NCBI GenBank assembly: GCA_002350105.1
Contig: DEDT01000016.1
Span: forward strand, 9,090-39,999
DNA length: 30,910 nt
DNA from: Selenomonadaceae bacterium UBA2897
GTDB taxonomy: Bacteria; Bacillota; Negativicutes; Selenomonadales; Selenomonadaceae
Direction: 5' to 3'
Positions 15,117-22,083 of the stretch are shown here, piece by piece. The notes under the pieces were generated by a model. That model saw nothing but the letters and a program-made list of their open reading frames with translations, was not told where the DNA came from and ran no database searches. Positions within the stretch are counted from its first letter, which is position 1, and every line of letters begins with the position of its first letter. A program made the position numbers and the translations under genes.

Positions 15117-15953
15117 TCACACCTCCCCGCTGAGTGCCGCCGCTAGTTCTTCGGCCGTGATGATACTTGCTGGCAGATGCACGCCGTGCTGGCGCAGCTC
15201 TGCGGCCAGCTCCGCCGCCACGGGCACTTCCAGCCCTAGTTTCCGCATGGCCGCCGTCTGGCTAAAGATCTCGTGGGGCGTGCCCTGCGTGACGATATGC
15301 CCCTGATCCATGACGACGATGCGGTCGGCGGCCGCGGCCTCCTCCATGAAGTGCGTGATGTAAACGATGGTGATGCCCCGCTCCTCGTGCAGCTTTTTCA
15401 CGCAGGCGAGAATATCGGCGCGTCCCTGCGGGTCGAGCATGGCCGTGGGTTCGTCGAGCACGAGACACTTCGTCTGCATCGCCAGCGCACCCGCGATGGC
15501 CACGCGCTGCTTCTGCCCGCCGGAGAGCAGATGTGGCGCACAGCTGCGATAATGCTGCATGCCGACGGTGCGCAGGGCTTCCGTCACGCGTGCAGGCAGC
15601 TCTTCTGTCGGCACACCGAGGTTCTCCGGGCCAAACGCCACATCGTCCTCCACGATGGCCGCGATGATCTGGTTGTCGGGATTCTGGAACACCATGCCCA
15701 CCTGCTGGCGGATTTGCCACAGTTCCTTCGTCTCCAGCGTATCCATGCCTGCCACGATGACATGTCCGCTGGTCGGCAGCAGCAGTGCGTTGAGATGCTT
15801 CGCCAGCGTCGACTTTCCCGAGCCGTTCGCGCCGAGGATGGCCACGAACTCGCCGGCTTCGATCCGCAGATCCACCGCATCCAGCGCTTTATGCTCGTGC
15901 TCCATGCCCTGCTGATAGATATGCGTAAGCTGATGCAGCTCGATAAAACTCAT
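15117..15953 (-). CDS. ecfA1: Energy-coupling factor transporter ATPase EcfA1
   Basis: This is the partner ATPase of EcfA2. Motifs are Walker A GANGSGKST, the Q-loop VFQNPDNQI (the EcfA1 form), the signature LSGGQKQRVA, Walker B LVLDEPTAMLD and the H-loop THFM. I place the start at ATG 15951-15953 (278 residues, MSFIELHQL) after AGAGGTG. A longer reading frame reaches ATG 16002-16004, but that codon lies inside the -10 box of the predicted promoter and lacks a ribosome binding site. First gene of the ecfA1-ecfA2-ecfT-truA operon. Confidence 0.94.
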   Translation of the reverse strand: MSFIELHQLTHIYQQGMEHEHKALDAVDLRIEAGEFVAILGANGSGKSTLAKHLNALLLPTSGHVIVAGMDTLETKELWQIRQQVGMVFQNPDNQIIAAIVEDDVAFGPENLGVPTEELPARVTEALRTVGMQHYRSCAPHLLSGGQKQRVAIAGALAMQTKCLVLDEPTAMLDPQGRADILACVKKLHEERGITIVYITHFMEEAAAADRIVVMDQGHIVTQGTPHEIFSQTAAMRKLGLEVPVAAELAAELRQHGVHLPASIITAEELAAALSGEV

Positions 15954-16002
15954 GCCTTTCACCTCTCTGCCACCTGTCCGGCGCGCATTCAAAACTCGTT
16001 TC

Positions 16003-16031
16003 ATTATATCGCATTTATTTGGTTAACGCAA
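16003..16031 (-). promoter_or_regulatory. Promoter of the ecf-truA operon
   Basis: A consensus TATAAT (-10, 16003-16008) stands 17 bases from TTGCGT (-35, 16026-16031, three of six matches). Transcription would begin near 15996, giving a leader of about 43 bases. Two GTTAACG direct repeats (16022-16028 and 16044-16050), 22 bases apart, overlap and precede the -35 and could be an operator. Confidence 0.6.
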
Positions 16032-16054
16032 ATATTACATTAAGTTAACGATAG

Positions 16055-16091
16055 CAATAAAAAAGAATCGCCTGTCAGTGACAGACGACTC
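16055..16091 (-). terminator. Terminator of the ribosomal alpha operon (after rplQ)
   Basis: A 12-base stem with two G-U pairs (16065-16076 with 16080-16091) and a three-base loop is followed in the minus direction by TTTTTTATTG. It starts 22 bases after the rplQ stop and closes the ribosomal protein cluster. Confidence 0.92.
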
Positions 16092-16113
16092 TTCATATGG
16101 CGTAGTTTCGTGC

Positions 16114-16452
16114 TTACACGAGCTCGATGATAACCATCGGAGCAGCGTCGCCACGACGCACACCCAGTTTCAGGATACGCGTGTAGCCGCCCTGGCGGTC
16201 ATCGTATTTCTTTGCGATCTCATCGAACAGTTTTCTCACGACATCTTCATCAGCCAGCTGAGCAATAGCCTGACGGCGCGCGCTCAGGTCGCCACGCTTT
16301 GCGAGCGTGATGAGCTTGTCGGCAAACTTACGCATTTCTTTTGCTTTAGCTTCCGTCGTCTCAATGCGGCCATATCTGAAGAAGGAAGTGAGGATGCTGC
16401 TGAACAGCGCTTTGCGGGCGCTGGAGTTGCGGCCTAATTTTCTGTAGCTCAT
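16114..16452 (-). CDS. rplQ: 50S ribosomal protein L17
   Basis: The 112-residue protein has the usual L17 features: the basic start YRKLGRNSSARKAL, the RIETTEAKAKEMRKFADKLITLAKRGDL block, and the terminal GGYTRILKLGVRRGDAAPMVIIELV. L17 sits near the peptide exit tunnel of the large subunit. The ATG at 16450-16452 follows an AAGAGGAAG-type site, 24 bases after rpoA. It is the last gene of the cluster, followed directly by a strong terminator. Confidence 0.98.
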   Translation of the reverse strand: MSYRKLGRNSSARKALFSSILTSFFRYGRIETTEAKAKEMRKFADKLITLAKRGDLSARRQAIAQLADEDVVRKLFDEIAKKYDDRQGGYTRILKLGVRRGDAAPMVIIELV

Positions 16453-16476
16453 TGATCTTCCTCTTTCCTAGTATTT

Positions 16477-17436
16477 TTATTCGTTGATCTCTTTCAGAGA
16501 CAAACCGAGTTCCTCGAGCTTCTTCTTGACTTCCTCAAGAGACTTGCGCCCGAGGTTGCGGACCTTCATCATATCCTCTTCCGTCTTTTCGGCCAGATCA
16601 GCAACGGTGTTGATGTTGGCGCGCTTCAGGCAGTTGAAGGAACGTACGGAGAGGTCGAGGTCTTCGATATTCATATCGAGAACCTTGGAGGAATCATCCT
16701 CTTCCTCCGCCGGGAAGGACGCCTCCTCCTCAGCTACATCTTCTGCCAGGCCGTCCATGTTCTGGAACAGCTTCAGATGCATGACGAGGATACCGGCTGC
16801 TTTGCTGACAGCCTCCTCCGGGCGCAGGGAACCATCGGTCCACACCTCGAGAGTCAGCTTGTCATAGTCCGTCACGTTACCGACACGCGTATCATTTACC
16901 GTGTAGTTCACGCGCTGGACTGGCGAGAAGATGGAATCGATGGGGATGACGCCGATCGTGTCATCCGGCTTCTTGTTCTTCTCGGCCGGCACATAGCCGC
17001 GGCCACGCTCGACGGTCATCTCAATCTTGAGCTTGCCCGTCTCGTTGACCGTAGCGATGTGCAGATCCGGATTCAGTACCTCGATATCTGCATCGCAGAT
17101 GATATCGGCACCCGTGACCTCTTTCTCGCCCTCGACATCGATGCGGATCACCTTCGGCTCATCGCCCTGCATCTTGAGGCAGAGCTGCTTCAGGTTCAGC
17201 ACGATGTTCGTCACATCATCCCGGACACCGGGAATCGTGGAGAACTCATGGAGGACACCATCAATCCGGATGGAGGTAATTGCAGCACCTTCCAGCGAGG
17301 AAAGCAGCATGCGGCGCAGGCTGTTGCCGAAGGTCGTGCCATAGCCACGCTCCAAAGGCTCACAGATAAACTTGCCGTAGCGGTTGTCTTCGCTGATTTC
17401 CGCAATTTCAATTTTCGGTTTCTCGATGTCTATCAT
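16477..17436 (-). CDS. rpoA: DNA-directed RNA polymerase alpha subunit
   Basis: The alpha dimer nucleates RNA polymerase assembly, and its C-terminal domain contacts promoter UP elements and activators. The 319-residue protein shows the N-terminal domain block ERGYGTTFGNSLRRMLLSSLEGAAI, the acidic linker rich in Glu and Asp (about 225-245), and the C-terminal domain with SVRSFNCLKRANINTVADLA and VRNLGRKSLEEVK. The ATG at 17434-17436 follows GAGGAGG by 10 bases. It lies between rpsD and rplQ as in other Firmicutes. Confidence 0.98.
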   Translation of the reverse strand: MIDIEKPKIEIAEISEDNRYGKFICEPLERGYGTTFGNSLRRMLLSSLEGAAITSIRIDGVLHEFSTIPGVRDDVTNIVLNLKQLCLKMQGDEPKVIRIDVEGEKEVTGADIICDADIEVLNPDLHIATVNETGKLKIEMTVERGRGYVPAEKNKKPDDTIGVIPIDSIFSPVQRVNYTVNDTRVGNVTDYDKLTLEVWTDGSLRPEEAVSKAAGILVMHLKLFQNMDGLAEDVAEEEASFPAEEEDDSSKVLDMNIEDLDLSVRSFNCLKRANINTVADLAEKTEEDMMKVRNLGRKSLEEVKKKLEELGLSLKEINE

Positions 17437-17485
17437 CCTGTATGAACCTCCTCAATAACACTATGCGCAAAGGCACAAAAATTCA

Positions 17486-18079
17486 TTATTTGGAGTACAA
17501 CTCGACGATAGCCTGCTCATTGACAGGAACATCAATCTCTTCACGGTTCGGGAAACGCGTTACCGTACCCGTGAGGTTAGCCTGGTCGGCATCGAGCCAG
17601 GCCGGTGCGGAGAGGGCATTGCTGCTCTCTTTGAGCGCCTTGAAGAACTCGTTGCTCTGGCTCTTCTCAGCCACAGCGACGACATCGCCGGCCTCAACGA
17701 GGGCGGACGGGATATCAACACGCTTGCCGTTGACCGTGATGTGGCCATGGCGCACGAGCTGACGAGCCTGACGGCGCGTGTTGGCGAGGCCAAGACGGAA
17801 GACCACATTGTCGAGACGACGCTCGAGGAGACCCAGCAGGTTTTCACCCGTTACGCCCTGCATCGTCTTTGCCTTATCGTAGTAACCACGGAACTGCTTC
17901 TCGAGCACACCGTAGATGAACTTTGCTTTCTGTTTCTCTTTCAGCTGCGTGCCGTACTCAGAAACCTTGCGGCGATTGTTCACAATCTGACGCTTGGACT
18001 GCTTGGAACGGCCGATGACCGCCGGCTCCAGGCCGAGGGCGCGGCATCTTTTCAGCGCGGGAACTCTATCAATTGCCAT
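17486..18079 (-). CDS. rpsD: 30S ribosomal protein S4 (variant without N-terminal zinc site)
   Basis: S4 is a primary 16S rRNA binding protein that nucleates small-subunit assembly and often represses its own operon. The 197-residue protein has the S4 RNA-binding domain at LERRLDNVVFRLGLANTRRQARQLVRHGHITVNGKRVDIPS. The N-terminus (MAIDRVPALKRCRALGLEP) has a single cysteine instead of a four-cysteine zinc cluster, and the segment that is KRPYPPGxHG in many bacteria reads KRQIVNNRRKVSEYG here. The AGGAGGTG site is about 13 bases from the ATG, rather long. rpoA follows after 49 bases. Confidence 0.97.
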   Translation of the reverse strand: MAIDRVPALKRCRALGLEPAVIGRSKQSKRQIVNNRRKVSEYGTQLKEKQKAKFIYGVLEKQFRGYYDKAKTMQGVTGENLLGLLERRLDNVVFRLGLANTRRQARQLVRHGHITVNGKRVDIPSALVEAGDVVAVAEKSQSNEFFKALKESSNALSAPAWLDADQANLTGTVTRFPNREEIDVPVNEQAIVELYSK

Positions 18080-18100
18080 GTCTTTTACTGCACCTCCTGA

Positions 18101-18493
18101 TTACACTCTGCGACGCTTCGGCGGACGGCAGCCGTTATGCGGGATCGGCGTGACATCTTTGATCATGCTGACCTCCAGGCCCGTGGCCTGCAGGGAACGG
18201 ATTGCTGCCTCACGGCCGGCACCAGGGCCCTTGACATAGACGTCAACGGTCTTGAGGCCATGCTCCATTGCGGCTTTGGCAGCCGTCTCAGCGGCCATCT
18301 GAGCCGCAAACGGCGTGCTCTTGCGGGAACCGCGGAAGCCGAGGCCGCCAGCGCTTGCCCAGGAAAGTGCGTTACCGCTCTTATCAGTGAGCGTAACGAT
18401 TGTATTGTTAAACGTAGAGCTGATGTGCGCTACGCCAAATTCGACGTTTTTCCGAACTTTTTTCTTAGTACGGACTGCTTTCTTAACTGCCAC
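18101..18493 (-). CDS. rpsK: 30S ribosomal protein S11
   Basis: S11 lines the platform near the E site. The 130-residue sequence contains GVAHISSTFNNTIVTLTD, SWASAGGLGFRGSRKSTPFAAQ and the C-terminal IPHNGCRPPKRRRV, all diagnostic. Its lysine-rich start is normal. The start is GTG at 18491-18493, eight bases after GGAGG. It follows rpsM by 17 bases and precedes rpsD by 21. Confidence 0.98.
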   Translation of the reverse strand: MAVKKAVRTKKKVRKNVEFGVAHISSTFNNTIVTLTDKSGNALSWASAGGLGFRGSRKSTPFAAQMAAETAAKAAMEHGLKTVDVYVKGPGAGREAAIRSLQATGLEVSMIKDVTPIPHNGCRPPKRRRV

Positions 18494-18510
18494 CAGTTAA
18501 CCCTCCTTCA

Positions 18511-18882
18511 TTAGTCTTTCTTCTTGCCTGCTACGACCTTTTTCGGGCCTTTACGGGTACGGGCATTGTTCTTGGTGTTCTGTCCACGAACGGGCAGGCC
18601 AAGACGGTGGCGACGTCCACGATAGCAGCCGATATCAACGAGTCTCTTGATGTTCATCTGACGCTCACGACGAAGATCACCTTCGACGACAACGTTCTTA
18701 TCGATGGCATCACGAAGTTTTACAACTTCATCCTCCGTGAGGTCTCGCGTACGGGTATCCGGGTTAACACCAGTCATAGCCAGCAGCTTCTGGCTGGTCG
18801 TCAGACCAATACCAAAAATGTACGTCAAAGCAATTTCAATTCTCTTGTCACGGGGTAAATCTACACCGGCGATACGTGCCAT
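18511..18882 (-). CDS. rpsM: 30S ribosomal protein S13
   Basis: S13 in the head of the small subunit contacts the large subunit and P-site tRNA. I place the start at ATG 18880-18882 (123 residues, MARIAGVDLPRDKRIEIALTY), preceded by AAGGAGGTG. A frame running 35 codons further upstream has no family match and passes through the end of rpmJ. Diagnostic blocks are YIFGIGLTTSQKLL, RLVDIGCYRGRRHRLGLPVRGQ and TKNNARTRKGPKK. Confidence 0.98.
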   Translation of the reverse strand: MARIAGVDLPRDKRIEIALTYIFGIGLTTSQKLLAMTGVNPDTRTRDLTEDEVVKLRDAIDKNVVVEGDLRRERQMNIKRLVDIGCYRGRRHRLGLPVRGQNTKNNARTRKGPKKVVAGKKKD

Positions 18883-18911
18883 ATTAAAGCACCTCCTTAC
18901 TAATAAAATTA

Positions 18912-19025
18912 TTAACCCTGTCTCTGCTTGTGTTTCGGATTCTCGCAGATAACCATGACGCGGCCTTTGCGCTTGATGATCTTGCATTTATCGCAAATCC
19001 GCTTTACCGACGGTTTAACCTTCAC
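18912..19025 (-). CDS. rpmJ: 50S ribosomal protein L36 (zinc-binding form)
   Basis: L36 is a 37-residue zinc protein of the large subunit. The sequence has the ICDKC, ICENPKH signature of the zinc-binding form (three Cys and one His) and the KQRQG end. The start is GTG at 19023-19025 (KVKPSVKRI), which gives exactly the family length. A GGGGGG run lies nine bases upstream as a poor ribosome binding site, which may fit with translational control through the structured leader. It is the first gene of the rpmJ-rpsM-rpsK-rpsD-rpoA-rplQ unit. Confidence 0.96.
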   Translation of the reverse strand: MKVKPSVKRICDKCKIIKRKGRVMVICENPKHKQRQG

Positions 19026-19050
19026 TACGTGATTCCCCCCTTTCTTTATG

Positions 19051-19117
19051 CATATCGTCATTGCTGACAATATGATAGTATAGCATACTTTCAAGCGCCT
19101 GACTAGTCATCAGGCGC
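19051..19117 (-). other. Structured 5' leader of the rpmJ (alpha) operon
   Basis: Two strong hairpins lie between the predicted start near 19126 and rpmJ. The upstream one has perfect GCGCCTGA/TCAGGCGC arms (19095-19117, seven-base loop). The downstream one has a 10-pair stem (19051-19060 with 19065-19074, one G-U) closed by a GCAA loop of the GNRA type. Neither is followed by a T-run, so they are not terminators. A ribosomal-protein binding site controlling the operon is a reasonable inference; S4 is the candidate by analogy with other bacteria. Confidence 0.6.
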
Positions 19118-19132
19118 AGAAAACATAAAAAC

Positions 19133-19161
19133 ATTATAACAAAAGCCCTGCCACCTGGCAA
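19133..19161 (-). promoter_or_regulatory. Promoter of the rpmJ-rplQ unit, overlapping the infA terminator
   Basis: TTGCCA (-35, 19156-19161, five of six) and a perfect TATAAT (-10, 19133-19138) are 17 bases apart. The -35 lies in the 5' arm of the infA terminator and the -10 overlaps the end of its T-run. The predicted start is near 19126. A second, weaker promoter (TAGTCA at 19100-19105, TATACT at 19077-19082, 17 bases) may lie downstream. Confidence 0.7.
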
Positions 19162-19165
19162 GGCT
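19136..19165 (-). terminator. Rho-independent terminator after infA
   Basis: AGCCTTGC pairs with GCAGGGCT (one wobble) around a short loop (19144-19165), followed in the minus direction by TTTTGTTA. It begins 22 bases after the infA stop codon and shares bases with the rpmJ promoter. Confidence 0.8.
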
Positions 19166-19186
19166 CTGCAAAAAGATTTTTGCTTT

Positions 19187-19405
19187 TTATTTGAAGCGAT
19201 AGGTGATGCGGCCGCGCGTGAGGTCGTACGGCGTCAGCTCGATCGTCACCTTATCCCCCGGCAGGATGCGGATGAAGTTCATCCGGATCTTACCTGAGAC
19301 ATGGGCGAGCACGATGTGACCGTTCTCGAGCTCCACCTTGAACATCGCGTTGGGCAGGGACTCTACGACCCGGCCCTCAACTTCAATAACGTCCTGTTTC
19401 GACAT
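19187..19405 (-). CDS. infA: Translation initiation factor IF-1
   Basis: IF-1 binds the A site of the 30S subunit during initiation. The 72-residue S1/OB-fold protein reads MSKQDVIEVEGRVVESLPNAMF and ends YDLTRGRITYRFK, both diagnostic. The ATG at 19403-19405 is seven bases after AGAAGGAG; a TTG just upstream is not needed. In many Firmicutes map lies between adk and infA; here the 94-base gap has only RNA structure. Confidence 0.98.
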   Translation of the reverse strand: MSKQDVIEVEGRVVESLPNAMFKVELENGHIVLAHVSGKIRMNFIRILPGDKVTIELTPYDLTRGRITYRFK

Positions 19406-19437
19406 CAAACTTCTCCTTCTGTGGCAATATCAGCAAG

Positions 19438-19459
19438 GGGCGGCCAGAAAAGGCCGCCC
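19438..19459 (-). other. GC-rich hairpin between adk and infA
   Basis: Perfect eight-base arms GGGCGGCC/GGCCGCCC enclose a six-base loop. In the minus direction CTTGC follows, not a T-run, so it is not a classical terminator. It could stabilise or process the mRNA between adk and infA. A smaller GGAGC/GCTCC hairpin follows the adk stop. Confidence 0.5.
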
Positions 19460-19499
19460 TCTGCAAATCATCATATACCAGGAGCCGCAGCTCCTTCTT

Positions 19500-20144
19500 T
19501 TAGCCCTGCAGCACCTTGATGAGATCTGCCGTGACTTTGTCGATAGCCTGACGGCCGTCGACTTCCGTGTAGAGACCGGCTTTCTTGTAGTAGTCGATCA
19601 GCGGCTTCGTGGAAGCCTCGTAGACGGAAAGACGATTCTTCATCGTCTCGGCATTGTCGTCAGCGCGCTGGAACAGCTCGCTGCCGCACTCGTCGCAGAT
19701 GCCTTCCTTTTTCGGCGGGTTGAACTTCGTATGGTACGTCGCACCGCATTTCTTGCAGATACGGCGGCCTACGGCACGCTCGATGAGGTCCGAGGCCGGT
19801 ACGTTGATGTTCAGCACGCGCGTCAGGCTGAGGCCGAGATCCTTGAGGATGCCCGTGAGCGCATCGGCCTGCTCCACCGTACGGGGGAAACCGTCGAGGA
19901 TAAAGCCTTTCTTGCAGTCGTCCTGGCCGAGACGGTCTCGGACAATGCCGATCGTGACTTCATCCGGCACGAGCTGGCCCTTGTCGATGTAGGACTTGGC
20001 CTGCTTGCCCATCTCCGTGCCTTCCTTGATTGCCGCGCGGAACATATCGCCCGTGGAAATATGCGGAATCTGGAAAGCCTTGACCAGTTCAGCCGCCTGC
20101 GTGCCCTTGCCGGCACCCGGGGGGCCCATTAACAGGATATGCAT
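19500..20144 (-). CDS. adk: Adenylate kinase (zinc-LID type)
   Basis: Adenylate kinase balances AMP, ADP and ATP in the cytoplasm. The 214-residue long-form enzyme has the P-loop MGPPGAGKGTQA at residues 6-17, the AMP-binding FPRTVEQADAL block and a LID domain with CKKC-x16-CDEC, the structural zinc site found in Gram-positive and related bacteria. The ATG at 20142-20144 lies 16 bases after secY. Its place between secY and infA is conserved. Confidence 0.98.
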   Translation of the reverse strand: MHILLMGPPGAGKGTQAAELVKAFQIPHISTGDMFRAAIKEGTEMGKQAKSYIDKGQLVPDEVTIGIVRDRLGQDDCKKGFILDGFPRTVEQADALTGILKDLGLSLTRVLNINVPASDLIERAVGRRICKKCGATYHTKFNPPKKEGICDECGSELFQRADDNAETMKNRLSVYEASTKPLIDYYKKAGLYTEVDGRQAIDKVTADLIKVLQG

Positions 20145-20160
20145 AGTAAAACTGCCTCCT

Positions 20161-21417
20161 TTATTTCATGAACCCTTCATAGTGGCGCATAACCACCATG
20201 GACTCTATCTGTTTCATCGTCTGCATGGCAACGCCGACGACGATGAGCAGTGCCGTACCGCCGAAGTACACGCCCTGGATGTGCGTGAGACCGGCGATCA
20301 TATTCGGCAGGACTGCGATAAAGGCCAGGAAGACTGAGCCAGCCAGCGTGATACGGGTCATGACATGGTCGAGATAATCGGCCGTCGGCTGGCCCGGGCG
20401 GATGCCCGGGATGAAGCCGCCGTACTTTTTCAGGTTATCTGCCATGTCCGGTATCTTCACCGTGACGGCCGTATAGAAGTAGGTGAAGAAGATAATCATG
20501 CCTACGTAGAGCGTCGTCTGCAGCGGAGTACCCCACTGCAGGTAGCTCGATACGGTCTTGACCCAGGGAATCTCAATGAACTGGGCCACCGTCACCGGGA
20601 ACATCAGCACGGATGACGCGAAGATGATAGGGATAACACCCGCCTGGTTGACCTTCAGCGGGATATGGCTGGAGTGGCCGCCCATGGCCCTCGCCCCGAC
20701 CACGCGTTTCGCATAGGAAATGGGGACGCGGCGGAAGCCATTCTCGACGTAGACCACGAACATGACCATGGCCAGTGCCACCACCAGGAAGCAGAAGACA
20801 CTGAAGTAACTGGTCGTGCCAGCCTGTACATAATGATAAATGGTGCCGATATTCTTCGGCAGGGCAGCCACGATACCGGCGAAGATAATCAGCGAAATGC
20901 CGTTACCTACGCCCTGTGCCGTGATCTGCTCGCCGACCCACATGAGGAAGACCGTCCCCGCCGTCAGCGTGATCGAAACGATCAGGATGTTGACCGGGTT
21001 CGGATTCAGGATAGCCGCCTTCAGGCCGATGGACATGCCCAGCGCCTGGAGGAAAGCCAGCACCACCGTGAGGTAGCGCGTAACCTGTGTCGTCTTCTTG
21101 TGACCTTCTTCGCCCTCCTTCGACCACTGCTCCAGCGTCGGAATGACGACATTCAGCAGCTGGATGATGATGGCCGCATTGATGTAGGGCGTAATGCTCA
21201 TGGCAAAGATGGAGAACTTACTGAAAGCACCACCAGAAAAGAGATCTAACAGCCCGAAAAGATTGCCGTTGGCAAAGAGCTTCTCTATTGCCGTCGGATC
21301 GACACCGGGCACCGGGATATGGGTACCCAGGCGGAAAACCGCGAACATAATCAGCGTGAACGTGATCTTCTGCCGCAGTTCCGGGATCTTGAAGACATTA
21401 CTAAGGGCTGATAGCAC
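20161..21417 (-). CDS. secY: Preprotein translocase subunit SecY
   Basis: SecY forms the protein-conducting channel in the inner membrane. The 418-residue protein has about ten hydrophobic helices, the plug region after GLLDLFSGGAFSKFSIFAMSITPYINAAIIIQLL and the cytoplasmic loop YAKRVVGARAMGGHSSHIPLKVNQAGVIPIIFA. It starts with GTG at 21415-21417 after GAGGTGATC, an SD that overlaps the end of rplO, one base away. It is part of the spc operon. Confidence 0.98.
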   Translation of the reverse strand: MLSALSNVFKIPELRQKITFTLIMFAVFRLGTHIPVPGVDPTAIEKLFANGNLFGLLDLFSGGAFSKFSIFAMSITPYINAAIIIQLLNVVIPTLEQWSKEGEEGHKKTTQVTRYLTVVLAFLQALGMSIGLKAAILNPNPVNILIVSITLTAGTVFLMWVGEQITAQGVGNGISLIIFAGIVAALPKNIGTIYHYVQAGTTSYFSVFCFLVVALAMVMFVVYVENGFRRVPISYAKRVVGARAMGGHSSHIPLKVNQAGVIPIIFASSVLMFPVTVAQFIEIPWVKTVSSYLQWGTPLQTTLYVGMIIFFTYFYTAVTVKIPDMADNLKKYGGFIPGIRPGQPTADYLDHVMTRITLAGSVFLAFIAVLPNMIAGLTHIQGVYFGGTALLIVVGVAMQTMKQIESMVVMRHYEGFMK

Positions 21418-21418
21418 C

Positions 21419-21859
21419 TCAGATCACCTCAACTTTGCCGCCGGCAGCCGTGATCTTCTGCTCAGCGGATTTGGTGAAGCCGTTGGCACGGACCGTGAGC
21501 TTCTTCGTGAGCTCACCGCCACCGAGGATGCGGATGCCGTCCTGGACATTCTTGAGCAGGCCGGACTCGACGAGCACTACGGGATCAACCGTCGTGCCAT
21601 CCTCAAAGCGGTTCAGGCTCTCAACGTTAACCTCAGCGAACGTCTTAGCCCAGACATTCTTGAAGCCGCGTTTCGGCAGACGGCGGTAGATTGGCATCTG
21701 GCCGCCCTCGAAGCCGGTACGCACGCCGCCGCCGGCACGGGATTTCTGACCCTTCATGCCACGGCCGGACGTCTTGCCGTTGCCGGAGCCGATACCACGG
21801 CCCACGCGGTTGCGGACCTTGCGGGAGCCCTCAGCCGGTTTCAGTTCATGTAACTTCAT
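21419..21859 (-). CDS. rplO: 50S ribosomal protein L15
   Basis: L15 binds 23S rRNA late in large-subunit assembly. The 146-residue sequence starts MKLHELKPAEGSRK and contains the glycine-rich NRVGRGIGSGNGKTSGRGMKGQKSR region and GFEGGQMPIYRRLPKRGF, both diagnostic. The ATG at 21857-21859 follows GGAGGTG by about 10 bases. secY begins one base after the stop. Confidence 0.98.
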   Translation of the reverse strand: MKLHELKPAEGSRKVRNRVGRGIGSGNGKTSGRGMKGQKSRAGGGVRTGFEGGQMPIYRRLPKRGFKNVWAKTFAEVNVESLNRFEDGTTVDPVVLVESGLLKNVQDGIRILGGGELTKKLTVRANGFTKSAEQKITAAGGKVEVI

Positions 21860-21883
21860 ATTCTGTGCACCTCCGTTCTGTAC

Positions 21884-22069
21884 TTAGTCTGCGATTTCTT
21901 CAACTTTGATCAGATGCTCTACTTTGTGGAGCTGACCGCGGATAGCGGGATTGTCAGGAAGCTCTACAACAGAGTTGATCTTTCTCAGACCAAGTGCGCG
22001 AACGGTCTTGCGCTGCGTTTCCGGGCGGCCGATGACACTTCTGGTCAGAGTAACTTTAACTTTAGCCAT
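21884..22069 (-). CDS. rpmD: 50S ribosomal protein L30
   Basis: The 61-residue protein matches bacterial L30, with KVTLTRSVIGRPETQRKTVRALGLRKINSVVELPD near the start. It is a small ferredoxin-like protein of the large subunit. It lies in the conserved rpsE-rpmD-rplO order, 14 bases after rpsE, and the ATG at 22067-22069 is preceded by an AGGAGG site. Confidence 0.97.
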   Translation of the reverse strand: MAKVKVTLTRSVIGRPETQRKTVRALGLRKINSVVELPDNPAIRGQLHKVEHLIKVEEIAD

Positions 22070-22083
22070 TATAGTTCCTCCTA

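Noticed and set aside
15954..16004. Upstream ATG (16002-16004) as the EcfA1 start
   Set aside because: This ATG lies in the TATAAT box, before the predicted transcription start, and has no ribosome binding site.
16022..16050. BirA operator at the ecf promoter
   Set aside because: GTTAAC repeats resemble BirA half-sites, but the GTTAACC/GGTTAAC inverted arrangement and the flanking bases do not fit, and no bioY is nearby.
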